Notes under the pieces: model-generated
Databases searched by the model: none
The model's input: only the letters and a program-made list of their open reading frames with translations
Told to the model about the DNA's origin: nothing
Made by a program: the position numbers and the translations under genes
NCBI GenBank assembly: GCA_964396385.1
Contig: CAYNFH010000145.1
Span: 1 to 17,200 of the forward strand
Reading direction: 5' to 3'
Length of the DNA: 17,200 nucleotides
Origin: CAYNFH01 sp964396385
GTDB lineage: Bacteria; Armatimonadota; Chthonomonadetes; Chthonomonadales; CAJBBX01
Part shown: positions 7,533-13,804 of the stretch, piece after piece
Position numbering within the stretch: position 1 is the stretch's first letter
Layout of the letters: every line of letters begins with the position of its first letter

Positions 7533-8384
7533 GTGACCACCCCATCCGTAGATCACTTCGCGCCGTCCGGCCAGGCGCAGACCCGCAGGCTGCTCCAGGG
7601 CCAGAAGGCGCTGGTAACCGGCGCCAACTCCGGCATCGGCGAAGCCGTGGCCCGCTGCATGGCCGCCGCCGGCGCTTCCGTGGTGGTGAACTATGTGACC
7701 AACCCGGAGGCGGCGGAGCGCATCACGAGTGAGATAAACGCGGCGGGAGGGAAGGCCATCGCGCTTCAGGCGGACGTGAGCAAGGAAGACCAGGTGCAGG
7801 CAATGTTCCAGCAGATGGTCAAGCAGTTCGGGACCATCGACATCCTGGTGAACAACGCGGGCCTGCAGCGGGACGCTGCCTTCGCGGAGATGACCCTGGA
7901 GCAATGGAACTTTGTGCTGGGGGTGAACCTCACCGGCCAGTTCCTTTGCGCGCGCGAAGCCATCCGGGAGTTCCTGCGTCGCGGCGTCCGGCCGGAAGTC
8001 TCCTGCGCGGCGGGCAAGATCATCTGCATGAGCTCCGTCCACGAGGTCATTCCCTGGGCGGGCCACGCAAACTATGCGGCGAGCAAGGGTGGGGTGATGC
8101 TGCTCATGAAGTCCATCGCCCAGGAGTACGCGCCGCACCGGATCCGCATCAACAGCATCGGGCCGGGCGCCATCAAGACGCCCATCAACCGCTCCGCCTG
8201 GGAGACGCCGGAAGCGGAGGCCAAACTCCTTACCCTCATCCCTTACAATCGTGTCGGCGTGCCAGAGGACATCGGTAGGGCGGCGGTCTGGCTCGCGTCC
8301 GACGAGGCGGACTATATCACCGGCACCACGCTGTTTGTGGATGGCGGAATGACCCTCTATCCCGGCTTCGCCACCGGTGGTTAG
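7533..8384 (+). CDS. Short-chain dehydrogenase, glucose 1-dehydrogenase-like
   Basis: A classical SDR of 283 residues. Visible motifs are the cofactor loop TGANSGIG (29-36), DV at 81-82, NNAG (107-110), the catalytic Ser168 (ICMSSVH), Tyr181 and Lys185 (YAASK), PG at 211-212 and the C-terminal FVDGGMTLYPGF end. The sequence most resembles the glucose 1-dehydrogenase subgroup, which oxidises beta-D-glucose to gluconolactone with NAD(P), but SDR substrate calls from sequence are weak. An N-terminal extension of about 25 residues precedes the fold. The GTG start has AAGGAGA 7 bases upstream, and the spacer to the preceding stop is 15 bases, which supports operon coupling. No signal peptide, so cytoplasmic. 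Confidence 0.9.
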   Translation: MTTPSVDHFAPSGQAQTRRLLQGQKALVTGANSGIGEAVARCMAAAGASVVVNYVTNPEAAERITSEINAAGGKAIALQADVSKEDQVQAMFQQMVKQFGTIDILVNNAGLQRDAAFAEMTLEQWNFVLGVNLTGQFLCAREAIREFLRRGVRPEVSCAAGKIICMSSVHEVIPWAGHANYAASKGGVMLLMKSIAQEYAPHRIRINSIGPGAIKTPINRSAWETPEAEAKLLTLIPYNRVGVPEDIGRAAVWLASDEADYITGTTLFVDGGMTLYPGFATGG

Positions 8385-8390
8385 AGCAGA

Positions 8391-8414
8391 GGGGGAGAGG
8401 GGGAGAAGGGGAGA
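8391..8414. repeat. Purine-rich octamer repeat before the debranching gene
   Basis: GGGGGAGA, GGGGGAGA and AGGGGAGA are three adjacent 8-bp units just after the SDR stop codon. They precede the segment where the debranching enzyme must start and supply many SD-like GGGGAG sequences. The next 35 bp (8415-8449) contain an imperfect inverted motif around GAGCGTGTCGAAACGAGCGTG. Whether this block is translated depends on which start is used. Confidence 0.7.
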
Positions 8415-8451
8415 CGTCGGAACAGCCCGCACTGAGCGTGTCGAAACGAGC

Positions 8452-10620
8452 GTGTGGTTGGAACGGGAGGTCTGTCAGAACCTGAAGGAGGCCTCGAGCC
8501 GGGAGTGGCTGGAGACCAACGGCCTGGGCGGATTCGCATCTTCCACCATCGCCGGCATGAATACGCGCCGCTACCACGGGCTGCTGGTGGCAGCCGTCCA
8601 GCCGCCCGCCGGCCGCATGGTCCTGCTCTCCAGCCTCCAGGAGACCCTGGTGGTGGACGGCACCCGCTTTGAGCTGGGCGCCAACCAGTACCCCGACACT
8701 GTCCATCCGCAGGGCTACCGGTACCTGGCCTCTTTCCGCCTAGACCCATACTCTGTCGCCACCTATGTGGTAAACGGCGTGGAACTGGAGAGGGCAGTCT
8801 GTATGGTCCATGGTGAAAACACCACCGTCGTGCAGTATGCCCTGCGCGGCCATGATGTCCGCTCTCTCCGCCTCGAGCTTGCGCCCCTCCTTGCCTTCCG
8901 CGACTACCACGCCCTCACCCACGAGAACGGTGCGCTGGATGGGCGATACGTAGAAGGAGACGGAGGACGGACGACGGACGACGGACGGATTCCGGCTCTC
9001 TCGACTCTTGATCCGCGACTCTCGACTCCGGATTCATCCCTCATCCCTCATCCCTCATCCCTGTCGTTCTCTCCCTATCCCGCCCTCCCCACCCTCCACC
9101 TGGCCTATGCCGGTGCGGAGGTAGCGCCGGCCGGGTACTGGTACCGCCGCTTCCAATACGAACGGGAGCGCGAGCGGGGCCTGGACTTCGAAGAGGACCT
9201 GTTCTGCCCCTGCATCCTGACCTTCGATCTCACCGGCCGCGACACCATCCCGCTCATCGCCTCCACCAAACCCCACTCTGCCACCGAAGCGGCGTCAATG
9301 GTGGAGTCGGAACGGGCGCGGCGGGTAACCGCAACCGAATCACGAGATCTGTCTGAGGCCCGTGTCGGCGAAGGCCGACACTTGGCCGTAGGCGGGGGAA
9401 TGCGCGAAGCGCAGGGGGCCGGACCCCGGGCAGCGCCGGACCTTGGTCCGTGCGCACATAACAGCCAGATGATCGCCTCGTCTGCGGTCCCGCTCCTCCT
9501 CCGCGCCGCCGATCAGTTCCTCGTGCGCCGCGGCGAGGGCAGCACCGTCATCGCCGGCTATCACTGGTTTACCGACTGGGGCCGGGACACCATGATCTCC
9601 CTCCCGGGCCTCACCCTCGTCACCGGCCGGTTCGACATCGCCCGCTCCATCCTGCTGGAGTTTTCCAAACACGTCAGCCAGGGGATGCTGCCCAACCGCT
9701 TCCCGGACAAAGGGGAGACGCCGGAGTACAACACCGCGGACGCCACACTCTGGTACTTCCAGGCTATCTGGGAATACGTCCAGCGGGCGCCGGACGGCCC
9801 AGACCTCGCCCGCAACCTCTGGCCTGTCCTCGCCGACATTGTCGGTTGGCACGTGCGCGGGGCCCGCTACGGCATCCGGATGGACGAATCGGACGGCCTG
9901 CTCCACGCGGGTGAGCCGGGCGTGCAGCTCACCTGGATGGACGCAAAGGTAGGGGATTGGGTGGTCACACCGCGGATCGGCAAGCCCGTGGAGATCAACG
10001 CGCTCTGGTACAACACGCTGCGCGTGATGGAGCAGGTCGCGGGCATAGTGGGGGAGGACGGCTCGGAGTACGCGAAGCGCGCCACCCGGGCGGAGCGTGG
10101 ATTCCGCGCCGCCTTCGTCCGTCTCGACGGCCGCGGCCTATACGACGTTATTACCGACCAGGGGCCGGACGCTTCCGTGCGGCCCAACCAGGTATTCGCC
10201 GTGAGCTTGCCGCACTCACCGCTCAACCTCTTCGATCAGCGCCGCACCGTGCGGGCGGTCCAGGAGTCGCTGCTCACACCCTTCGGGTTGCGCACTCTCG
10301 CGCCGGAGGACCCGGCCTATCGCGGCCGGTATGAAGGCGGTCCGCTAGAGCGCGACGGCGCGTACCACCAGGGCACCGTTTGGCCCTGGCTGCTCGGGCC
10401 GTTCGCGGAGGCGCACCTCAAGGTGTATGGGAACGCCGAGCGCGCGACGACTTTCCTTCAGCCTATACAGGACCACCTCTGCCAGGCTGGCATCGGCTCC
10501 ATTTCCGAGATCTTTGACGGCGACCCGCCCCATCGCCCGAACGGCTGCATCGCCCAGGCCTGGAGCATCGCGGAGATCCTCCGCGTCTGGAGCCTGATTG
10601 AGAAGACGTTAGCTGAGTGA
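8452..10620 (+). CDS. Glycogen debranching-type enzyme (amylo-alpha-1,6-glucosidase), with two in-frame repeat insertions
   Basis: The protein matches bacterial GDE enzymes that cleave alpha-1,6 branches of glycogen-like glucans. The N-terminal domain starts WLEREVCQNLKEASSREWLETNGLGGF and carries NTRRYHGLLVAA. The C-terminal (alpha/alpha)6 barrel shows GYHWFTDWGRD (369-379), GEPGVQLTWMDA, VEINALWYNTL and the late SEIFDG (Glu686), the candidate catalytic acidic residues. I start at GTG 8452 (722 residues) because homologues begin near here; a GTG at 8377 would add 25 repeat-derived residues. Neither has a good SD. Residues about 166-203 (heptamer array) and 296-339 (hairpin block) are low-complexity and lack family resemblance, so they are probably surface insertions. 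Likely third gene of the 6237 operon. Confidence 0.9.
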   Translation: MWLEREVCQNLKEASSREWLETNGLGGFASSTIAGMNTRRYHGLLVAAVQPPAGRMVLLSSLQETLVVDGTRFELGANQYPDTVHPQGYRYLASFRLDPYSVATYVVNGVELERAVCMVHGENTTVVQYALRGHDVRSLRLELAPLLAFRDYHALTHENGALDGRYVEGDGGRTTDDGRIPALSTLDPRLSTPDSSLIPHPSSLSFSPYPALPTLHLAYAGAEVAPAGYWYRRFQYERERERGLDFEEDLFCPCILTFDLTGRDTIPLIASTKPHSATEAASMVESERARRVTATESRDLSEARVGEGRHLAVGGGMREAQGAGPRAAPDLGPCAHNSQMIASSAVPLLLRAADQFLVRRGEGSTVIAGYHWFTDWGRDTMISLPGLTLVTGRFDIARSILLEFSKHVSQGMLPNRFPDKGETPEYNTADATLWYFQAIWEYVQRAPDGPDLARNLWPVLADIVGWHVRGARYGIRMDESDGLLHAGEPGVQLTWMDAKVGDWVVTPRIGKPVEINALWYNTLRVMEQVAGIVGEDGSEYAKRATRAERGFRAAFVRLDGRGLYDVITDQGPDASVRPNQVFAVSLPHSPLNLFDQRRTVRAVQESLLTPFGLRTLAPEDPAYRGRYEGGPLERDGAYHQGTVWPWLLGPFAEAHLKVYGNAERATTFLQPIQDHLCQAGIGSISEIFDGDPPHRPNGCIAQAWSIAEILRVWSLIEKTLAE
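8962..9061. repeat. Composite heptamer array inside the debranching gene
   Basis: Three unit types sit side by side. GGACGAC-type units run 8969-8989. From 8999 the phase is strict: TCTCGAC, TCTTGAT, CCGCGAC, TCTCGAC, TCCGGAT, then four TCATCCC units to 9061, nine heptamers without a break. The array is translated in frame as a Thr/Asp- then Leu/Ser/Pro-rich linker and causes no frameshift. Confidence 0.85.
9362..9450. repeat. Cluster of three hairpins inside the debranching gene (REP-like)
   Basis: Three perfect stems follow each other: GTGTCGGC/GCCGACAC at 9362-9381 with loop GAAG, TGCGC/GCGCA at 9391-9403 with loop GAA, and CGGACC/GGTCCG at 9437-9450 with loop TT. They fall in the segment of about residues 296-339 that is foreign to the enzyme family, just before the conserved AADQFLV strand. 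They read through in frame. A dispersed palindromic element inserted in the gene is the likely explanation. Confidence 0.7.
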
Positions 10621-10637
10621 CGGGAGACGGACTGTAG

Positions 10638-10659
10638 GGGCGGCCCTGTGTGGCCGCCC
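10638..10659. repeat. Palindromic intergenic element after the debranching gene
   Basis: GGGCGGCC (10638-10645) pairs perfectly with GGCCGCCC (10652-10659) around a CTGTGT loop, 18 bases past the debranching stop. The flanking TGTAGGGGCGG… form is familiar as a dispersed repeat in several environmental phyla (recollection, not checked). It may also terminate the operon, although no U tract follows. Confidence 0.7.
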
Positions 10660-10705
10660 GTGTCAGGTAGATCGAGAGCCTGCCGATGTGCGGAGGTGCC
10701 TCTAC

Positions 10706-10715
10706 TATATATAAC
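10706..10715 (+). promoter_or_regulatory. Possible -10 region upstream of the TGA-interrupted gene
   Basis: TATATATAAC is the only strongly A/T-rich island in an otherwise GC-rich leader and could act as a -10 box for the gene at 10843, giving a leader of roughly 125 nt. No convincing -35 box is seen. Within the leader a perfect but orphan SD (AAGGAGGT at 10763-10770) and GC-rich inverted segments near 10790-10820 stand out. Confidence 0.3.
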
Positions 10716-10842
10716 AATCCAGCCCCGGCAAAACTCACGCAGGATTTCAAAAAAAGTTCGCGAAGGAGGTTGCAGATCACCCATTCGGGCGCTGTGCCGC
10801 GCGGCAGCGGCGCAGCCGCACGCAGCAAAAGGAGGGATCCGG

Positions 10843-11442
10843 ATGTATCGCATTCTTAGATGGACTCCGGCCTTCGCGCTGATTCTGGGTGTCACGGCGG
10901 CCCCACAGCAGTGTAGGGCGCAGGCCGGCGACGCTCAGGCCAACATCGCGAGAGCCCAGAGGACGCTCGACGAGATTGCTCGCCTGCTCGATTCCATCGA
11001 GCGCCGCCGAGCCGAAGGGGGAGGCGCTGCAACCACGCGGGCCGCGGAGGCGACACAGCCGCGGACGTATACCGTCGTTCTACGTGGCTCCATATGACCG
11101 GGATGCGCCGGCCAGTTGGGCCAGGCACTCAAGAGCGTTCATGGTGTATCCGTCGTAACGGCCCCCGCCAAGGGGACCGGCAACATGGGAATCACGACCA
11201 GCGTTATCTCTCTCGACAATGAGGCTGAACTTGCCGCGCTGCGTGAGGCAGTCGCCAACGCCAAGACGCCGCACGCCGGGCAGAGCAAGCCGGGCGTACT
11301 GATGGTGTTTGCCGGCAAGGTGAAGCCGGGCACCACGCCGCAGCAGATCCGGCGAGCCATGCGGGAAGGCAACGTCCGGCCGACCGACAGCCCCTCCGCC
11401 ATCGCGGACGCGCTGCGCAAGGCCAACTTGCTGGAAGAGTAG
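10843..11442 (+). CDS. Exported HMA-like protein with one in-frame TGA: candidate selenoprotein
   Basis: The ATG at 10843 follows a strong AAAGGAGGG site. An exported N-terminus (MYRILRWTPAFALILGVTAA, AQA cleavage site) leads to a helical stretch (ARAQRTLDEIARLLDSIERR). At codon 85 (TGA, 11095-11097) the frame stops, but the same frame stays open to 11442, with unchanged G/C third-position bias and no frameshift. Around it the sequence reads TYTVVLRGSI-U-PGC-AGQLGQALKSVHGV, matching the HMA pattern G-x-x-C-x-x-C…A-L…V-x-G-V, with TGA in place of the first metal-binding or redox Cys and Cys88 as the second. A later segment, VFAGKVKPGTTPQQIRRAM, looks like a degenerate second copy. Full length is 199 residues with U. 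Alternatives: nonsense mutation, sequencing error, or two ORFs (the second would need an unsupported TTG at 11116). Confidence 0.5.
11107..11126 (+). promoter_or_regulatory. SECIS-like stem-loop downstream of the TGA
   Basis: GCCGGCC (11107-11113) pairs with GGCC-(A)-GGC (11119-11126) around the loop AGTTG: seven pairs with one bulged A. The second loop base is G, 17 nt beyond the TGA at 11095-11097. Bacterial SECIS elements are short stem-loops within the coding frame after UGA, with a G among the first loop bases and a spacing in this range. In GC-rich DNA such stems arise easily by chance, so this is supporting evidence only. Confidence 0.35.
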
Positions 11443-11462
11443 CGCCCCCCGGCGCGAGCCGG

Positions 11463-11493
11463 CAGGCCGCCTGGTCCCGTGCCGGGCGGCCTG
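11463..11493 (+). terminator. Stem-loop after the TGA-interrupted gene
   Basis: CAGGCCGCC (11463-11471) pairs with GGCGGCCTG (11485-11493), a perfect 9-bp stem with a 13-nt loop, 20 bases after the stop codon at 11442. TTGTATGTG follows, only a weak T-rich tail. Its place directly after the second part of the gene fits one transcription unit covering both sides of the TGA. Confidence 0.6.
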
Positions 11494-11510
11494 TTGTATG
11501 TGAAGGGGAG

Positions 11511-11589
11511 TAGTCAGTAGTCAGTAGTCAGTAGTCAGTAGGCGGACTCCGGATTCCGGGCAGTTCTACTGACTACTGGCTACTGGCTA
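11511..11589. repeat. Inverted heptamer arrays (TAGTCAG)4 ... (CTGACTA)3
   Basis: Four perfect TAGTCAG units (11511-11538) are followed by a 30-bp spacer and three reverse-complement units (CTGACTA, CTGGCTA, CTGGCTA; 11569-11589). An 11-bp perfect stem (11531-11541 with 11566-11576) can form. It fills most of the spacer upstream of the DUF4832-like gene and lies immediately before its start. Confidence 0.9.
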
Positions 11590-11603
11590 CTTTGAGAAAC
11601 GCG

Positions 11604-13028
11604 ATGTCCCAATGGATACTCGCCACCGCCCTCTTCGCGGCGCTCGCCTGCGCGATGAGCGGTGAGCGGGCGTTAAGGGTGGTTGAGCCTAAAGAGAGCG
11701 ACGCGCTGCTGGCCAACCCCGGCATGGGCTGGCAGACCTTTCACACGTTCGCCGACGAGGACCGCAACCTCCAGGGCCTGCCCAGTGCCAGCGCCTACTT
11801 CCGGTTCTACTGGCGGCAGATCGAGCCGGTAGACGGCCACCCCGACTTCGCGCTATTCGATCGACTGCTGGCGCATGGCCACCGCGCGGGGCAGAAGGTG
11901 GCCTTCCGGATCATGTGCACCGGGTCCTCGGAGTACATGGACGTGCCTAAGTGGCTCAAGGACCAGGGCTGCCGTGGCGTGGAGTACACCTACCGCGGCA
12001 GCGACAAGCGCCACTGGGTCCCGGACTTCACCGATCCGCTCTTCCGCAAGGCCCACTTCCGGCTCATCCGCGAGCTAGGCCGCCGCTACAACGGCCACCC
12101 AGACCTGGACGTGGTAGACATCGGCTCCGTAGGGCTTTGGGGCGAGTGGCACATGAGCGGCACGCGGGTGGAGTCGCATGAGGCTAACGCCCAACGCCTA
12201 ACGCCCAATGCCAAACCGGGCGAACCAGTTCCGATGCCCCCGGAGGCTACGCTGCTGGAGATCATCGACGCCTGGCGCACTGCCTTCTCAAAGACTCCCG
12301 TGGTCATGCAGCTCGACTACGTCCCAGGCATGATCCACGCCCGCGAAGAAGGGTGCGGCTGGCGCGCGGACTGTCTGGGAGACATGGGAGGCTTCTCCAA
12401 GACCTGGTACCACATGCGGGACGCCTACCCGCCCGCGGTAGAGAAGACCGGCTCGGCGGAGGTGTGGCGGCGAGCGCCGGTGGCCTTTGAGAGCTGCTGG
12501 GACATGCGCAAGTGGAAGGAGGAGGGGTGGGACATCCCATACATCTTCGACTACGCTCTGCGCTACCACACCAGCTACATGAACAACAAGTCCGCGCCCA
12601 TTCCGGCGGGAACGCGGCCGGAAGTGGAGCGGTTTCTCCGGAAGCTGGGCTACCGCCTGGTCCTTCGGAGGCTGGAGCATGACGCCGCCGTGGCGCCCGG
12701 AGGGGAGCTGCGCCTGAACATGGCGTGGGAGAACGTGGGGGTCGCTCCGCCGTATTCCGACTACCGGCTAGCGGTGCGCCTTCGCCGGCTGGACCGGAGC
12801 CGGCAGCCCCTCGTACTAGCGAGCGGCACCTCTGTCCAAGGCTGGCTGCCCGGCCGCAAGGACGTACTCGAATCCCTCCGACCTCCCGCCCGCCTGGCCC
12901 AGGGCCGCTATGCGTTGGATCTGGGCATTGTAGACCCCCGCACCCGCGTCCCCGCTGTAAAGCTCGCCATCCAGACCCCGCCTGATGACGGCTGGTACCC
13001 GCTGAGCGAGGTAGAAGTGCGCGGTTAG
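11604..13028 (+). CDS. Secreted DUF4832-like / TIM-barrel glycosidase-like protein
   Basis: The ATG at 11604 (474 residues) gives a clean signal peptide (MSQWILATALFAALACAMS); a TTG 12 bases upstream is less likely. The N-terminal part reads like a (beta/alpha)8 barrel: NPGMGWQTFHTF, YFRFYWRQIEPVDG, FDRLLAHGHRAGQKVAFRI, then GSVGLWGEWH with Glu181 and FESCWDM with Glu296 as candidate acidic residues at strand ends. The C-terminal part (from about 350, RFLRKLGYRLVLRRLE, then a beta-sandwich such as LNMAWENVGVAPPY) matches the DUF4832 arrangement. Such proteins occur in polysaccharide-degrading bacteria, often with Gfo/Idh/MocA genes; no reaction is established. Residues about 194-203 (NAQRLTPNA) come from a heptamer array. 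The stop overlaps the convergent gene's stop by 4 bases. Confidence 0.85.
   Translation: MSQWILATALFAALACAMSGERALRVVEPKESDALLANPGMGWQTFHTFADEDRNLQGLPSASAYFRFYWRQIEPVDGHPDFALFDRLLAHGHRAGQKVAFRIMCTGSSEYMDVPKWLKDQGCRGVEYTYRGSDKRHWVPDFTDPLFRKAHFRLIRELGRRYNGHPDLDVVDIGSVGLWGEWHMSGTRVESHEANAQRLTPNAKPGEPVPMPPEATLLEIIDAWRTAFSKTPVVMQLDYVPGMIHAREEGCGWRADCLGDMGGFSKTWYHMRDAYPPAVEKTGSAEVWRRAPVAFESCWDMRKWKEEGWDIPYIFDYALRYHTSYMNNKSAPIPAGTRPEVERFLRKLGYRLVLRRLEHDAAVAPGGELRLNMAWENVGVAPPYSDYRLAVRLRRLDRSRQPLVLASGTSVQGWLPGRKDVLESLRPPARLAQGRYALDLGIVDPRTRVPAVKLAIQTPPDDGWYPLSEVEVRG
12184..12211. repeat. Heptamer array inside the DUF4832-like gene
   Basis: CTAACGC, CCAACGC, CTAACGC and CCAATGC follow in strict 7-bp phase just after the conserved GEWH strand, and encode the NAQRLTPNA linker. 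The location is in frame and between fold elements. Confidence 0.85.
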
Positions 13029-13639
13029 TCCCCCTGCGGGTGTTGGAGCCAGTAGCGGTAGCGGCGGACTCGCTCCTCCAGGCTGGTCCGGCCCTTCTGC
13101 GGGGCCTCGCCGGGGATGGCGCGCAGGTAGCGGTGGCCCTCGGGCAGCCCCTTCACTACCTCTTCGTCCGAGACCACCGGCTCATCCGGGTCCGACTTCG
13201 TCCGCCGCAGCCTGGCCGTCGCACCATTGCCGTTGGTACGCTTCGGCGCCGCTGCGGCAGCCGTGCGTTTTGAAGGACGGGGGATTGCCACGGATCTTGA
13301 CTTCGCTGTCCCCTGTAACCTGTTACCTGTAACCTTGCCCGCGTCCTCTGTCTCCCGTCCCCTTTTCCCTTCGGCCCTGCCAGATTCCACCGCCCCTGTC
13401 CCCTGTTCCCTGTCCACTGTAACCTGTTCCGCGGGCGCCTCCTTCGGCGCTGGCGCCTTGGCCGCCGGAGCAGGGCGCCCCGGTTTCGGGCTACCGCCTC
13501 CCAGGCCCTCCAGGAACACCGCCTGGACCATCTCGGCCGGCTCGATGTACCGCTTCTCCCGATCCATCCGCTCCAGCCGCGCCTGGCTGAGCTGCTCCCA
13601 CTGCGCGTCCGTCAACTCAATAGTGACCTTCTGGCCCAT
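13025..13639 (-). CDS. Low-complexity protein with a ribbon-helix-helix-like N-terminus, part repeat-derived
   Basis: ATG at 13639 has GGGGAGG 5 bases upstream; the product is 204 residues. Residues 1-45 (KVTIELTDAQWEQLSQARLERM…EMVQAVFLEGL) look like a short strand followed by two helices, as in ribbon-helix-helix DNA-binding domains, but this is only a pattern match. Residues about 50-68 are Pro/Ala/Lys-rich, and about 71-112 (EQVTVDREQGTG…NRLQGT) are translated from heptamer arrays. Residues 113-150 are Ala/Lys/Arg-rich. The C-terminus (GHRYLRAIPGEAP…LEERVRRYRYWLQHPQG) is more ordered and probably conserved. The 3' ends of this gene and the upstream plus-strand gene overlap by 4 bases. I do not know a function. 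Confidence 0.75.
   Translation of the reverse strand: MGQKVTIELTDAQWEQLSQARLERMDREKRYIEPAEMVQAVFLEGLGGGSPKPGRPAPAAKAPAPKEAPAEQVTVDREQGTGAVESGRAEGKRGRETEDAGKVTGNRLQGTAKSRSVAIPRPSKRTAAAAAPKRTNGNGATARLRRTKSDPDEPVVSDEEVVKGLPEGHRYLRAIPGEAPQKGRTSLEERVRRYRYWLQHPQGD
13307..13431. repeat. Heptamer array (TGTAACC / TGTCCCC family) inside the 13025-13639 gene
   Basis: Five units TGTCCCC, TGTAACC, TGTTACC, TGTAACC, TTGCCCG run 13307-13341. Degenerate units (CGTCCTC, TGTCTCC, CGTCCCC, TTTTCCC) continue to about 13383, and five more (TGTCCCC, TGTTCCC, TGTCCAC, TGTAACC, TGTTCCG) run 13397-13431. About 18 units in 125 bp, all within coding sequence on the minus strand. Confidence 0.85.
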
Positions 13640-13663
13640 GCATGCCTCCCCGCAGAATGGGGT

Positions 13664-13708
13664 GTTCAGGTCTTCAGGTGTTCAGGTATTTCGGATTCCA
13701 GACCTGAA
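13664..13708. repeat. Octamer repeat (GTTCAGGT)3 with inverted partner
   Basis: GTTCAGGT, CTTCAGGT and GTTCAGGT (13664-13687) are followed after 14 bases by ACCTGAA (13702-13708), which can pair with TTCAGGT (13681-13687). This is the reverse complement of the array at 137-168. It lies in the spacer between divergent genes. Confidence 0.85.
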
Positions 13709-13804
13709 TACCGACCACCCCACATGAGTCTACGATTCATCACAATGGAGACGGGTTCCTGCGGGCGCGGATTCCTGCCGGAGGTCGGAGAACCTATAGG
13801 TGCT

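Noticed and set aside
6171..8432. Long minus-strand open frame of 753 residues
   Set aside because: It is the antisense shadow of the oxidoreductase and SDR genes; high GC keeps it open, and its product is His/Gly/Arg-rich without domains.
10843..11442. Genome-wide recoding of TGA
   Set aside because: Other genes here end in TGA at sensible places (the debranching enzyme at 10620, the lyase at 15788), and no other recognised gene has an internal TGA.
11511..11589. CRISPR array
   Set aside because: Units of 7-8 bp without spacers and no cas genes; these are tandem microrepeats.
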